From Dipylidium caninum (taxonomy: Eukaryota; Platyhelminthes; Cestoda; Cyclophyllidea; Dipylidiidae): a stretch of DNA of 64,000 nucleotides. This document shows positions 1 to 13,300 of the stretch, one piece after another. Position 1 is the first letter of the stretch; each line of letters begins with the position of its first letter. Both the position numbers and the translations under genes were made by a program. The stretch covers positions 248,001 to 312,000 of the forward strand of contig QEYB01000047.1 of assembly GCA_017562135.1 (NCBI GenBank), read 5' to 3'. A model generated the notes under the pieces. The model made no database searches and had not been told where the DNA came from. It saw only the letters and a list, made by a program, of their open reading frames with translations.

Positions 1-611
1 ACCCGCTTCAAGAGAGGTAGTCACTGTCAAAGATGGTGCTGACACCTCCTCCGTGAACAATTGCAGTCTTACCGAACCAACCACCCCCGTCTTTACCACC
101 GAAGACGTTTACGTAATCGGCGGTTTCGTGGACCATAACCATCACCAAGGCTTCTGTTACCAGCAGGTAGGTTCGTAGCTTCGCTTTAATTTTTTTCATC
201 TAATTCAATTGGATGATATTCCAAATTTAATCTCAAATTCTACATATTCTTGGCTTTTTATAACTTACTCTCTATTTAATCTCACTAAAATAACTCCTTG
301 AGTTTCCTTTTAGTATGTCAGTATGTGTAGCAATCTATAAATGCTAAGATGCTTGAATGAGATACATCCGGTTGAGAATCATTTGACATAGTTATATTGA
401 GAATGTGTATTGTTTGTCTGAGGAGGCGCTACAACGCGGACACCGGACGGCGCGACTGCCACTAGACCGGGCGGGTGTGGCAGTAGAGGGCCGGCGGGTG
501 CTCGCCTCCGTGCATGTCTTCCAGGCTCTAGCCTTCGTCCTCTCCGCTGCTCACCCCAAGTGGTCGGATGCACTGCGTGCCGCTCTTCCTCCACGCAAAT
601 GCGGCTTGTAG
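1..611 (+). CDS. TRMT10: tRNA (guanine(9)-N1)-methyltransferase, TRMT10 family, 3' part
   Basis: SPOUT-fold methyltransferase that methylates N1 of purine 9 in tRNA using S-adenosylmethionine. Two exons are visible: 1-166 (the gene continues off the left edge) and 423-611, joined by a 256-nt GT-AG intron in phase 0. Exon 1 encodes the family signature VYVIGGFVDHNHHQGFCY, which corresponds to the YIIGGLVDHN-type SAM-binding knot region. Exon 2 encodes HRTARLPLD, then HVFQALAFVL, and ends with LRAALPPRK a few residues before the stop, as in other TRMT10 proteins. The 5' catalytic part lies outside the window. The acceptor could also be 3 nt further on, since AG occurs twice there. The GC-rich second exon stands out from AT-rich flanks. 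TRMT10A and TRMT10B cannot be told apart; TRMT10C is less likely. A poly(A) signal follows 43 nt after the stop. Confidence 0.88.
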
Positions 612-653
612 CTAATGAGGCAGACAGATTGGTATGGTAACGTGAGGAAGGAT

Positions 654-659
654 AATAAA
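654..659 (+). terminator. poly(A) signal AATAAA of TRMT10
   Basis: A canonical AATAAA hexamer lies 43 nt downstream of the TRMT10 stop codon on the same strand, a normal place for the 3' end signal. Confidence 0.5.
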
Positions 660-3600
660 ACCGAAGCAAAAGATAGCACAATATTTTTATCCGTCGAAGT
701 TGCTGCTTATTTGTGGTTATGAAGAGGAATGGGTCGGCAAAAGTTTGGAGTGATTGAAGTTGAATGTGGGATATCAAGCAACCAGTGGGAGAAATGAGTG
801 TACCCAAACTATTAGCATACTAAAATAGGTAAAGGTGACTAAAGTCCTTATGAGCAAATAATACATTTTACTTAGGGGTATAATTCTCTATTGCTTCATC
901 TGTAGCCTACAGGACATCTAATTTACACTGGTCACCATTATACATCAGGAAATGGGGAACTTAATTGAATGTGATTTTTGCGCCTAGGCGCCGGCAGGCA
1001 TATCTGAAATTATTTTCATTTGGTCAAGAAGTTTGAGCCAGTATCATCGAAACGTACAATTCTAGCTGTGGATCATGTGAAATGATTTTTTGAGAACTAA
1101 CGGGGATAGGTGAGAAATATTCGATACGCCTATAAAACAAAGGATATTTTCTTCCTAAAACACATCAACATTTTAAAAGAAACGGATGGCAGTTGTAAAA
1201 TACTTCTTGATGGTTTCTTTATAAAGTTGAAGTGATTTATCGGAATCCAATTAGCTTGACCTAGATGGCACTACCTTATGTCAAATGTGATGGTTTAAGT
1301 GTCCCGATTTTTGATTTCTTCTGTAGTAAGATCACCTGCTGACTGATTCATTTGCATGGGCATTTGTGGGCTCATTTTATCTATTTGACCTCATCGGCGG
1401 CAGCTCCACGCTTCTTCAGTGCTTTATCAATCATTCCCGCAATTTGTCTGCCTCCCTTTAAGACCAATGATAGACAAAAGACAGCCTCTCGCGAAAAATT
1501 GTGGCCAGCCGCAGTATCAACTGTGGACACAGTGCAATTATTTTGTTGGTAGGGTTGATAGTGGTGTCGCATAGATGGAAATGAGCTTACTGAAAAAGGA
1601 GTGTCCAGTTCAGTGATGTAGTGAGATCAGAAGACTGCTTTGGTTTGACATTGAAAACGTGGCTTTCCAGCTGGTATCGTGGTAAGACTGGTAAGACGCG
1701 CCCAGTTTCCTACGCCTGTCATTCAAGGCAATGTCCCAAAACAGGAAGTCCAGGTTGAGTATTGGGGTAGTGTGACGAGAGAACTTAGAGACAGCTGCGT
1801 AATCACACGGATAGTGAGCGCAATGACTTAGGACTTGGTAGGTACCGCTTAAAATTTCTGTCAAAATTAGATGTGGCGAGAGACATCGTGGTGAGATCAT
1901 CAGAGAAGGCGGTTTCGGTCGGTCACGCTCATCCTAGTGACACTCCACTCGTCGTCGGATAAGGCACAGCGACGTCGAGGCGAGATGCAATTTGATACGC
2001 GTGTTGGCTGGTGTTCTTTTTGTGTTTTCGCGCCAGATTGACGTTGAGCCCTGCACAGGGCGCTCTTCGCACTAACAGTCTCTGACGATGACGCGTTGCG
2101 GTAGAGGCTGTTGACGTGTATTTGTGAAGGCATAATGAGAGTCGGGGACATATTTGGCCTTTATGACGGCCAGTTATTTTAAAGCAATGCAGATTCGGGC
2201 ACTAAGAAGTTTAATCTGCACAGTCTCTATCTTCTCATAATATTGCGTAAATATTAAAATAAATAAGCCGTCATGTTTACGAGACCACGATTCCATGCCA
2301 CAATTCGGCAGCAGGTATCAAAACAAAACAAAAACGAGCCAGTACTCTATGGAGTTAAATAAATTCGCTACATCATAGGTTTTTCGACAAGGTTTACTAG
2401 AAGTCCTTTGATGGTATTCGAATTATCGAATAAGATGTAGCATTGAACATTGCGTTGGCTTCAGCCGCCGCTTTTGTGCTGCCACCATATACTGATCGCC
2501 TAAAAAGGAATGCGAGTTCAATTTTGTTGTTACTTGAGGCTTGCATTTGAAGTCGCATTCCGTTAACGATCACGACATGTCGCGCGAGAAACTCATACAT
2601 GATTACAACTCGTTGTCATTTTCAAGGTCAAGATCAACTTGTTTAAACCCTCAAACCCAATTTGAACGTAAATCGTAAATATTTAAATGTTAGAAATGCG
2701 TCTTTGTTTGCTTTGTCATTTTTCTTACTTTTTATGTTTTTTGAAAACATTTATCTTGTTTAATCAAAACCAAAATTACAAATACATTTGAAATTGGCTC
2801 ATGATTAAAATACTTAAACCCATGTTTCTGCGTGCAATAGGACTATATCGAACAGTGCTACAGCTGACCTCTAGACGTTTTAATCAATGCGACCACCGAT
2901 CACTTCCAGGGAAATTGGACATCACGTCTCTTCCAGAACTGCTTGTCGTCTACTATAGGAGTTTATCCCTAAATAGATGTGCCCTCACCCACATGATATT
3001 CATTCTACCCGCTCTTTCACTGATATATATAAAGAATCTGCTTGTTGACGAATTGTAAACAATTTTAAAAAGAAAGCATGATTATCTCATCTTTATTAAA
3101 TGTAGTCATTACCTTATTTGGCCGTAGTACAGCAAAAATTTGAACATTGTAGTTTTTCAGAATTAATGTACGATCCCCTACCTCATGTCACCTACCATTC
3201 TTGAATAATCTAGTGGCACTTATGAGTTCGCTTTCTACTCGCTAGCTCATCAACTTTGCCCCTATTTCTCCTATTCCACAAAGCTCTCGACGATATTTCC
3301 TTGTTTTCTTTAACATAATTGTCTAATTATTCTTATCCATGAAACAGTTGCTATAGAGTGTCAATAAGGGGATCGTACGGCTTTTCGTGAGTAAACGAAC
3401 GTTAGTCTTGGAAACCGTAGTTAACAGTGAAATGGTTCGCTTATCTTCTACAAACTATTTTGGGGCTTGTTATTTGACTATGAACGAGCATGTAAACTTT
3501 TCAGGTGATCGACGTATCGGTCATCTTCTCCCATCTCGTCTGGAAGGACGAATGGTTGCGTATTATATTTTTACATGAATATGAAGTACGGCGATTTGCG

Positions 3601-4934
3601 AAGTTATAATGTGTTAGATATTACTTGTTTGGATGAATCAAAGCTCTTTGCACAACCTCCCAGCATCAATATGTAACTCACATTAGGTCTCAGGTATATT
3701 TTGACCAAAATGTTAAAATACATTGAACTTTTCACTTACAAACAACTTTTAGTTTCACGAACTACCCTCGAGGTCTTGAAATACAAAACCATGGTACTTT
3801 GGAACAAAGTAGTCCACATTATAAATCAAGCTTGTGGAACTTCAGCACACCGTAGTATTAATGACTTAACTACTTTGAAAAACTTGCACAGCAGTAAATG
3901 CCCAGGTTACCGAAAACAACCTCATATCAAAGACAGTAATGTTTTTAACTACCGCGACTGTCTCAACGCCCAATCTGCCAATGGGAACTGAGCAAAACTA
4001 TTTATAACCCGCTAACACGACCCCACACAAATTCGCTGCAAACCCATTGGTCAGCGTCCCTTAAGCAGCAATCAATAGACTCATTGCTCCTGAAGTCGGA
4101 CGCCGACTTCGAGAATGACCAATCGCTCAACTTGGGGTTCTAGAAAGTACAATCGCCAAGATGTCGGAGCAACACTACCTCAGTCTCATTGCTACTACAA
4201 CCACTCAAAACGGTAGACCCGTTCCTCAACTCCAGGTACACGGTATCCAGACCCATCGGTGGAGAGATTTTAGCATCGTTATTCGAAACAGATAGTGAAC
4301 AGCCTTCCCATCAACTTAGACAAGGTTTACACTAGCCCCAAATAGTACTACTCCTTAAGTCAACCTAGAGCAGGCACCAGCCCCCAGTCGGTTTCGTACA
4401 GTGGCACCGCGTGCAAGTGACCAGGTAAATCATGGACTCCCATGCAGTAATAGTTAACGAACACACAAATGAATGCTAAAAAGCCACTAACCTTAACAAC
4501 CACCAATTATCACTGTCGAAAAAATATTTCCCTGCGGCCTCGCTTTTTACTTTAGTTCTCCCCGTTTCCCTTTCGTAATTCACCGACGCCTCAGAAAGCA
4601 GAGGGTAAAATTGAGTAGCACATACTTAATTTTCTCCTGGACATTCAAAGAAACCAATTCCCTACTAAATAGCAATATTATCATGATAAAACCATAACAG
4701 ACATCTTCAGTAAATTGACGAAAGTTGACTCATTTGCCGAAGAATTGAGTGGCTACGATATGCAGAGTCGGACTGATAAATAATTTGTAGCAAAAGACTA
4801 GATTACAACAAAATTACACACAAACTGAAAAATTGACAACATTTGCATCGCAGCTCATTTCCGTGACTACAATGACGACGGTGACAACACATTGATATTG
4901 CACGTCAGAAGACTTCTGTCTCCCTTCCATCAGT
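660..4934. other. gene-poor interval between TRMT10 and unc-18
   Basis: No exon could be assigned to a known family here. Short open frames occur on both strands but lack splice context and recognisable motifs. The block around 1,900-2,150 is more GC-rich than its surroundings and could hide an untranslated or coding exon. Part of 4,600-4,934 should be the unc-18 3' UTR. Confidence 0.5.
1381..1456 (-). CDS. possible terminal exon of an unrecognised minus-strand gene
   Basis: After an AG at about 1457 the minus strand reads GGRQIAGMIDKALKKRGAA and then ADEVK before a stop. The lysine-rich helical look and clean frame resemble a real C-terminus, but I do not recognise the family and no convincing partner exon was found upstream (about 1,500-2,600). 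It could be a chance reading frame. Confidence 0.2.
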
Positions 4935-7900
4935 CTACACATTCGCTGGCCCGCCGCTATGTTGACCTTGGCCTCCGACACCCTGGCCACCTGCATTACT
5001 TCCTGTCGAACCCGGGGGATAGGAGAGCCTCTCGAGGTCACTTATAAAGGTTTCGGGGGTTAGGAGATGAGTACCGCCTACAAGGATGTCCCAGTGTTTT
5101 CCTCCACCACCACCGCCGCTGCCGGCACCACCACTCACGGCCGAAGCATAGGCTGCAATGACCTCATAAGCGCAACGCATCTCCGAGTAGGAAATGCCGC
5201 CGAGAACAAAAAAGATAAGTCTTGGTCCAGAACGTGTTTGGGCGCTCTTCTCGCGGTGCCACTGACCATAACGAGCCGACATAGAGCCGCCGCCACCGCC
5301 ACCGGTGCGACTAAGTCCGGCGCCACCACCAAGGCCGGAGGATTTCACCGGACCACCGCCAAAAAATGGGAATTGGCGGACGTCGAGACGATCGTCACAA
5401 GCATCCTCAAAGTGAAAAAAAATATTGTAATTAATAGAATTTTAACGGCAAATAGACATACATCTTTGTAAAAGAAATGATAAGCGGCTGAAATTAAGGT
5501 AAACTTAGAAATAGGTACACATTTCAAAAATGAAATTAGATTAAAGTATGGGGAGGCACAGAAATATCGAGAGAAGCTACACCGAAAGTTCACAAAGCAA
5601 TGAGTTTTCAAAGAAATGACAGAAATTAAATGGTATAATGCACTAAAATACATAGAAAAAGTAAGATGGTTAGAGATGGAGAAGTGGATGTATAAAAATG
5701 GTTGGAGGCACATAAACAAATAGACAGCTGGGTGGTAACAAACTGTGCAAGTAGATTGGTGAACTGCACAAATAGACACAAAAGAAAAATCTAGGAAGAA
5801 AAGGAGAGGATAAGCAACTAAACCGAGATGAGTCAGTCCATAAGGAGGTGAGTCAATGAACAGATAAGTTGAAGTAGATATAAAAATTTCCGAAAGTGCA
5901 AGATGAAGAGACAAAGAAAAAAATAATGAATTATTCTGAAGATGAAAAAATTGAGGCATGAAGGAAGAGAGGATGTTTAAACAAACTGAGTAGGAAAATA
6001 CCAAGCAGCAAACAATAAAGGAATTTATGGTGAGATGAAGAAGAGAAGCAATCAACCACACCTCGATAAGGTCCTTCAGGTAAGGCGTCCATCGGGACAT
6101 CTGATACTTCGGCTCATCTGCGCGGGTTCGGCGATTGGCTGGAAGATAGGGCTGTGGAACCTTCCTACGACCGATTGTCTGTACAAAATGCGTCATTAAC
6201 ATAACTGGCACAGAAAGATTGTTAGCCCTATGGATTTACACAAATTCGGTAGAATTAAGAGGTCCATGCTATTGAAAAACTGCGATTAATCACCACATTT
6301 GTGTAAAATATCGTGGCGCCAACCCAGCAAGGTGAACAATAGTTGCTCCACAATCTTTACATAATGAGGATAAAGAACCTATGACAAACCTTGAAAAGAT
6401 GATTACTTGTCGGTCAACCAATCTTGGTAAGATTTAACCCGATTTTCAAGGATTGGTATATAAATTGGAACCCATAAGGGACAGATATTAGACAAAAAAT
6501 GCACAAAGATGCTTGGCTTACCGGTCCTCCTCCCGCATCCTGGAGAACGGGGACTCCGAGAGCGGCAAGGTTGCGTACAACAGCGGCTTGGGGCTCGGGT
6601 ATCTGTGCATGTTGAATAAGCTTGGATAGATTCTCTTCACTAATACCACCGCGTTGAATGACGTAGAGGAGGATGAGACGCAGCTTGTCATATGTCGAGA
6701 CGTTGGAGTCAATCAGAAGGGGCACAGTGTTGCGCATGTGGTCTTTGATGCGTTCACCTTCAGCGTCTGTGCCCAAGGCTAGATCCTAAATGACAAAAAC
6801 GCACATGCTAATCGAACCGTCACCGTTGAGACATCGACAGCGTCCCCACCAGGAGTCATGACACCCCTCACTACTCATATCTAATAACCGTGCACATTCG
6901 CGAAAAGGGAGAACACGCACACCTATGTATACAATCTTACTAATCTAAACAAAAAAGCAATCGGTCAACAAACTTTTATGAGCTAGGATCCGAACATGAT
7001 ATAGAAAGCGCTTAGCGAGGAGCATAAATTGCGGAATTTGGCAGGAGAGGGGAATTATTAAAAGCATAGGTTTCAAAAACAGTTAGTGATTAAACTATCC
7101 CTACTTACCATTGTCACCAGTGCCCTAAGGTCGGAACTGAGCGCAGTACAATAAAAATAATGAAACCACTAGTAGAAGAGGCCTAAATAGGGGATGATGG
7201 AATGATAGTAATTGGGTTATAAATGGTATATTGGTCTGTTCCGTCTACACTAATACTTGCCTCAGCATAAAAAGACTCAGAATTTATACTGGCTTGGAAG
7301 GTAAAAAATGGAGATAAACGATTAGCAAGAGAAATTTCCAATTCAATCAGCCCAAAGACTACATTGGTACCGGTCTTGCAAAAAGTACAAGGAAGGTGGA
7401 AGGCCCTACCTGTTCAACCTTACAGAGTTTGTTGGTGTACATCTGGTAATTGTGCATACAATCCTCTGCTAGATGAAAGTGAGTGGAGTACATTGAGAGT
7501 TCTTTTTGGTATTGAGGCATCTTCTTCAACATCTGCGAAAGATCACGCATTGTCGTCTTGTCCGTGCTACTTGCCATTCGCTTCTCCTCTGCGAACTTTT
7601 TCAACTTGTTGGTCACCTGGAAGGAAGAATAGGACAGGTAATCCAGAACAAAGAGGAAACCTACTTGTTGAGAAACCACAGCGATATGCTGGTGCCGTAG
7701 TTCTCGCCAAAGGTCGTCGGATTCGTCCAAAATAACTTCCTTTTCTCTCTCCTCAGGTCCGGACGTATTTATATACCTAGAAATAAAAGCAAGAACTCGA
7801 TTAAATTTAGAATGGTTAAAATTAAAAGTTTGTTCGGTCTTTTCCTATAATAACTATCATAGTCCCCAGATTTTTAAGCGCGCAATCTCTTTACCCCCGC

Positions 7901-10315
7901 CCCCCTCGACGGCAGAATTGGTCTGTTCATGATCTTCTTCACGTTACCACGAAAAAGACAATAATATTACAACAACAACGTGAAATTCTTCCTTAGATTA
8001 TATATTGCGTAGTGATCAAACTTTCATCAAATAGGGTACAGGTTCAGGCGACATTGCAATGAAGCAATAAGCGGTGGCAATGGAGGAGAATTAAGGATGC
8101 TGTGAAAACAAAATTTGAGAGAATAAAGTGCCACGCACTACTATGTCCAGTCAATCATGTGAATATCGTGAGTGCGAAGGCGCATGTGCCTAACCTTTTT
8201 TTGTGGCGCATATGCGAAGAATATTGGAAATTAAAAAGATTAAGATAAGTCTTGTGGGTTTTTTAGGAATTGGTATTCTATATTACTAATCAATCTAAAT
8301 TACATATTAGTCATAATCAAGTTGGTTCTATTCTATGCAAAGACAAAAATAATACATACTACAGCCAAGACTTTTCCGATTAAAATCTAAACCTAAACTA
8401 ATAAAGTGCCATTTGCTTTTGTAGGACGATTAAGAAGTAGAGACAAGACTTCTCGATAGAGAATGTGGCCCAATGTAAATTAAATATTATTCCGAATGTC
8501 GCTGACAGGTAATTTGAGTATCCACGAAACGAAAGAAAACAAAAAATCTTAGTTTTGAATTTACACAACTGAGAGTCAGAACTCGATAAGCTTATTGGTA
8601 TTTAATCAGAAAGGAGGAACTCAATGTGAAGAAAGAGAACGTCGAAGATGAACCAGACTACCTGCATGATTAGCGGTTAAGCTAATACGTGGTGATAAGC
8701 AATATGAAGCTTTTACATGACACCGACAAATGTATATACACAAAATAGTTAGTATGTTTGGTTTCTTTAAGTAAAAAGTTAACAGAACTGAAAAATTTGA
8801 CTTCGACGGAATGTCACATGAATGATTTAAGACACCGATGAAATGAACTATTGAGGATATAGACAGGGGGACTGTCAACCAGGCCAATTAAAATATAAAC
8901 AGCACTAGAAAAAGTTACTCTATATGTAGAGTGAAACTAGGAGGCAGCCTATTCTTAAATATAAGCGATGAAAAAAAGGATACGAAAGTTAGACCCTGCA
9001 AAAAGGGCTTATGAATACGAAATAGTCCACTTTATTACAAAATGTAATGCGAAAGAGGTAAATGATGTATCATAAAATCCTTATTGACTCGTGTGAAAGT
9101 TTACGTGCGAATCATATAGAAAAAAATTCAACCAAAAGCGAACTGTTGTTGGCAAGAGTCATTTTCCCAAACGTCAGGACACTGAATTTTAGCAACAACC
9201 GCAAACGGAATAGTCAAAACCAAGACGAGAACAGTAAAGGTTCCGACATGATCAATTACAGCTACACACAATTAAACTCGATTTTCCAGTATCATTTGCT
9301 CGATCACATTGGTAAACAGCAAAAGAATTACAATTTCCAGTGTTATAACAGGATTTCACTTATACCTCATTAATAATATCAACTAACCGATAGACATCAT
9401 TTTCAATGGCAAGTAAGTCATAGGCCATAGCTTGAAATGTGAGCTCGTGAAGGATTGGTGAGATGGGATCAAATCCTCGATCCAGAATAATTAACTGACT
9501 GCGATCCTTATATGGACCTTCGCCCATCTGCGGATCGTCAGCTTTGTAGGCGTCCAACTTCTGCTGCACCAACTGTGCAAATTCACAGCTCTTATCATGT
9601 TGACTGCATAACAGATGGAGGAGATATTGCTTATTAATAAAGAGAAAGAGAGTAGAATGCTTTAAATATTACTTTCTGTAACGAATCGGCGGATATTCGC
9701 CGATGGTAGCGCAGAGTGTGGCAATTTGTTCTGCGATGTGCTCCAAATGACTAATTTGATTGGGATGCGGAGGGTAGCTTTGGTGAAAGTAGAACTGAGT
9801 ACTATCGGGAGAATCAAGCGAAAAGACTCGACTCTCGACAGGCAGAAACGCTATATTGATCTCCTTTAATGTTTTCACAAAAGGAGCACAGTTTGATTGA
9901 CATAAACGATTAAACAACTCGTCCGGACAAGCTGAATCAAGGAGTGAAATGAATGAAAGCCTAATCACCTTCAGTAAAGAAGACGTGCGCAGCTTTGTAT
10001 TGGTATCTGGGCCCTTGAAAATCATTCATAAGCGCTTGAACAGACTACAAAATAAATTAAAAGCGAATGTATTACTCGCTCAGTGGGGGTTATTAAATAT
10101 ATAGCTTCCAAAGGAAGAATCTCACGTCGTTTACCGGCATCCTCGACCACTATAACGCCATTATTAAGGAGAAGTAAACAAACGCGTTATGCCTTCGTTC
10201 ATTATCTCATGCATTTTACAACATGAGGATACCATCCGTGTTGACAACTTGTCCAGAACAAGTATCTTCCACTCTTTTGGCTTCTTTAGGGGGAGTATTA
10301 CCTCGTTCATAATCT
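4935..10315 (-). CDS. unc-18: Syntaxin-binding protein Unc-18/Munc18 (SM family), missing first small exon
   Basis: SM protein that clamps syntaxin and templates SNARE assembly for synaptic vesicle exocytosis. Ten exons on the minus strand join in frame: 10315-10184, 10149-10076, 10044-9969, 9931-9673, 9603-9388, 7776-7665, 7616-7410, 6785-6522, 6178-6062 and 5405-4935. They give about 642 residues; vertebrate STXBP1 has about 600. Landmarks in order are [172 protein letters not shown] and HLLTPETFI. Introns 1, 2 and 3 are only 34, 31 and 37 nt. The last exon carries glycine-rich insertions. The expected first exon (about ten residues, of the MxLKAVVGE type) was not found; it should lie upstream of 10,316 on the minus strand. 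Confidence 0.95.
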
Positions 10316-13300
10316 CTATGAAATTATACATAAGACGAACACATCGATACTTTTTGCCACACATTGTTTGAGAGACATCGCAGGAGAGTGCAGCCGAATG
10401 AAAAAAATTGGGAGACGCGGCGTCTCGTGTGCAAATTAAAAGAAGGTATCTTAATTCCCACAAAATAAATAGTCAAAATTACCTTCAAAATAAAAAAAGC
10501 AAGATTTTGTTGGCGGCGTTAAAGTGTCCTTAAGGGTGACCTGCGAGTTGAAATATGTGGACTTTAAATTACACACCGCAATGTAACGGTAAATGAGGCG
10601 TATCATTCAATTCAGTCAAGTGCTAATTGATTTTAGCATTAGTAGTCACACAGTGTGGCTGCTATCACTATATTCCGCAGCAGACTACTCTGTGCATATG
10701 TCGTATTAAAAAGCACAAACTCTAGCGCCATAACCATGTGGAAAATGTAGACAATCAACAAAAATAACCAAAGGTAAGCAATTTATTACTTCTTTGACAC
10801 CATAGTGCTTAAGTCACTCACTACTTTCTTCAGAGGCTTCTCGTGGCGACGTGGGATGAGATGGTGTAATTTATGTCTTTGGATACTCATTAGCGTACGG
10901 TCTTTCTTATATTTTCCTGCAGTCTGAGATCTGCTCGGTGCTCTAATCATTACGTAAGGAAAAAGATGTATATCAACCCTACCACCTTGAGACTGCCAGT
11001 GGGCAAAATCTATAGTGTGCTCTACAGATATTCTATGCGACACGTCGCATAATAAACAGACGGTCATATTTTTGTATAAAACTGTACTGCAGTGGGAAAA
11101 GCTCCATTATGATATAGCGCGAATCATTGCGTTTTAATGTTCAATCAAGAAATATCTTAGGTCACACCGGGCATTGGCTATTCGACTGATGTCGACCGTT
11201 CTGGGGTCTCTAGCGCTGGATCACTTAGGTTTGGTTTTTCATGTATCCCTCGCTGTTATACAGCCCCTAAATTATTTTTTTCATTCAGTTCCTGGAGTTT
11301 GGTTTTGCCTAAAATTTGTTACAGTTTCCACTAATCTCTTTTATCTTTCCCTATTTCAAATTCTGCAGATTTATTCTCAGGATTCTGCGATTAAACCTCA
11401 GTCCTTAACGGGAGTGATTTTATGAACCATTTTTTCTTGGGTATCTCATTGCTCTTCGTGTAGTCACATTTTTTACTACTATTGTATGAATGGCGCATTT
11501 AAATAGTCGTCCCTTAACCACTTCTTCGTCTTTCGCGGTTCTGGTATGTGGCTAAGTAGGTTTTTATTTGGCACCTACCTACGCAATTTCTTCAATTTCT
11601 GACAATTCCTAACTTGATATATCTTTTATAAACTACTCTCCTTAAAATTGTATGTTAGTCACCAATGGATTCCGGTGTCTTTCTCGGGTTATCATGTAAA
11701 AATACTCCGAATCTCGCGGAATAAATATTTCCGACTAAAATTTATCCAAGACCCTCATCTCCAATGTTTCACTAGCTTCATTTTTTGGTATCTCATTTTT
11801 TATTAAACCTTGTAAAGCTCTCTTTATAGTGAGTTTTCTATCTCATTCTTTCTAATGACTTTAACGATTTCCAATTTTTTATCACTTTAACCAGGCATAT
11901 CTGGCGAAGAACAGTGGTATTCACTATTTTTGGAAGAATTCCCTGGATATGGATCCATGGGACTCACCGTTTTGTTATTGAGTTGTTGTTAACTGTTCAT
12001 GGGATAGGGCGCATGATTTTCACCTGTCAGATAATAAAGATATCTAATTTTCAGATTTTTTGCAAGCCCTAAGTCTGTATGATGTGCCAGTTTCTGTGCT
12101 TGTTGAGTATATTTTATACTGCCATACTTCGTTGAAACCATTATTCGATTATCTGCTCCGATATTTATTGGAATACTATACGTCTTTTCGTTTCTTAATT
12201 GAGGATTCTTCTAAAGATCTGTGGCAACTTCAACAAATTTGTTTCGATTGCACATCCACTTGAACCAGCGAGTGTATGATCGTTACTTAGTGTCTCTTTG
12301 AAAAATTCTAATATTTTTGTTCTTGGGTGATTTAATTTATAGTTCGAAAAAATTTTTGCTTTTACGGTAATCAAAACATTGTTACGTCTTCTCTATTTAT
12401 TCCAACTTATCCTTCGGTCCCTTAACAATTTCATTCAATATCCTTTATTCGACCATGTGGGTGTAAAATCATACTGGACCATTCAGTAGATTCTAAATTC
12501 TTTTTAGTTATTTTGCTTATAGGTAGGAAAAGTTCAACGCTTTGACCACTCCAGCAAGTAAAGTGGACGTATTTTTACCTCATAGACTCTATGGAATCTG
12601 TTTGATTTTCCTAATTTTTTTTCTTTAATTTCTTTTGCCGTCTACATTTTAGTTGCACCACTTTTGTTCATTCGTGTCACCATTCCATTTTGCACCTTAA
12701 TTTATTATGATAATATTAATAAGGGAATTCATTATCTGTTTTCTCTCGCGTTTGTTATCCTAGAGAACTTGGTCGTTTTCCATCCTATTACCTCCGTTTA
12801 TTCTAGACATCCATGATATTCCAGATATTTCCTCACTATTCGTTGATACATTGTTCTAAAATTTTCTGATAGTACCTCGAAGATAACTGGGCTCTTGTTT
12901 TGTTCGCACGTCTTGTTATTGTATGACTAATTATATCATCAACTGATCCCAATTTCGTTTTTTTTAATCCTGGTATTCTCACTGGTTACCTGGTTGTTAT
13001 CGTTAGAGTTTGCGGTTTTCGCAGACATCCTGATCCTATTTGGTATTTTGGTAGTTCACATAACTATGATTTCCTTACTGAATGCTTCTTTTTCATCCCT
13101 CAATTTGTATATGACAGACGATGCGGCGTTAAGGGGTTCCAGTGTTGCTTCGTCTGGAAGATGCTCTTCCCCTTCTCTCTCACATTTATTTGTCTGCATT
13201 GGTTTCTTTTAAAGTGACGTGCAAATTGTGCACCTATCTTATTTGAGTTTGACGTCAATTGTCATCTTTTTGTGTGTTGTTAAGGCAAAGTGGTAATCTT

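Noticed and set aside
8..199. Minus-strand frame with an HGGG motif like an esterase oxyanion hole
   Set aside because: It is the antisense shadow of the TRMT10 exon, which has clear family similarity and a good donor site.
379..807. 142-codon minus-strand frame
   Set aside because: Antisense shadow of the GC-rich last TRMT10 exon; arginine-rich with no motif.
5345..6211. 288-codon minus-strand open frame, the second longest in the window
   Set aside because: It runs from unc-18 exon 6178-6062 through the 656-nt intron into the wrong frame of the last exon. Its composition (Phe/Leu/Ser/Tyr-rich) is that of an AT-rich intron; conserved Unc-18 exons on both sides explain it.
10786..11067. 93-codon minus-strand frame with a Lys-rich end upstream of unc-18
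   Set aside because: It ends in a stop and so cannot be the missing unc-18 first exon, has no recognised motif and no splice support.
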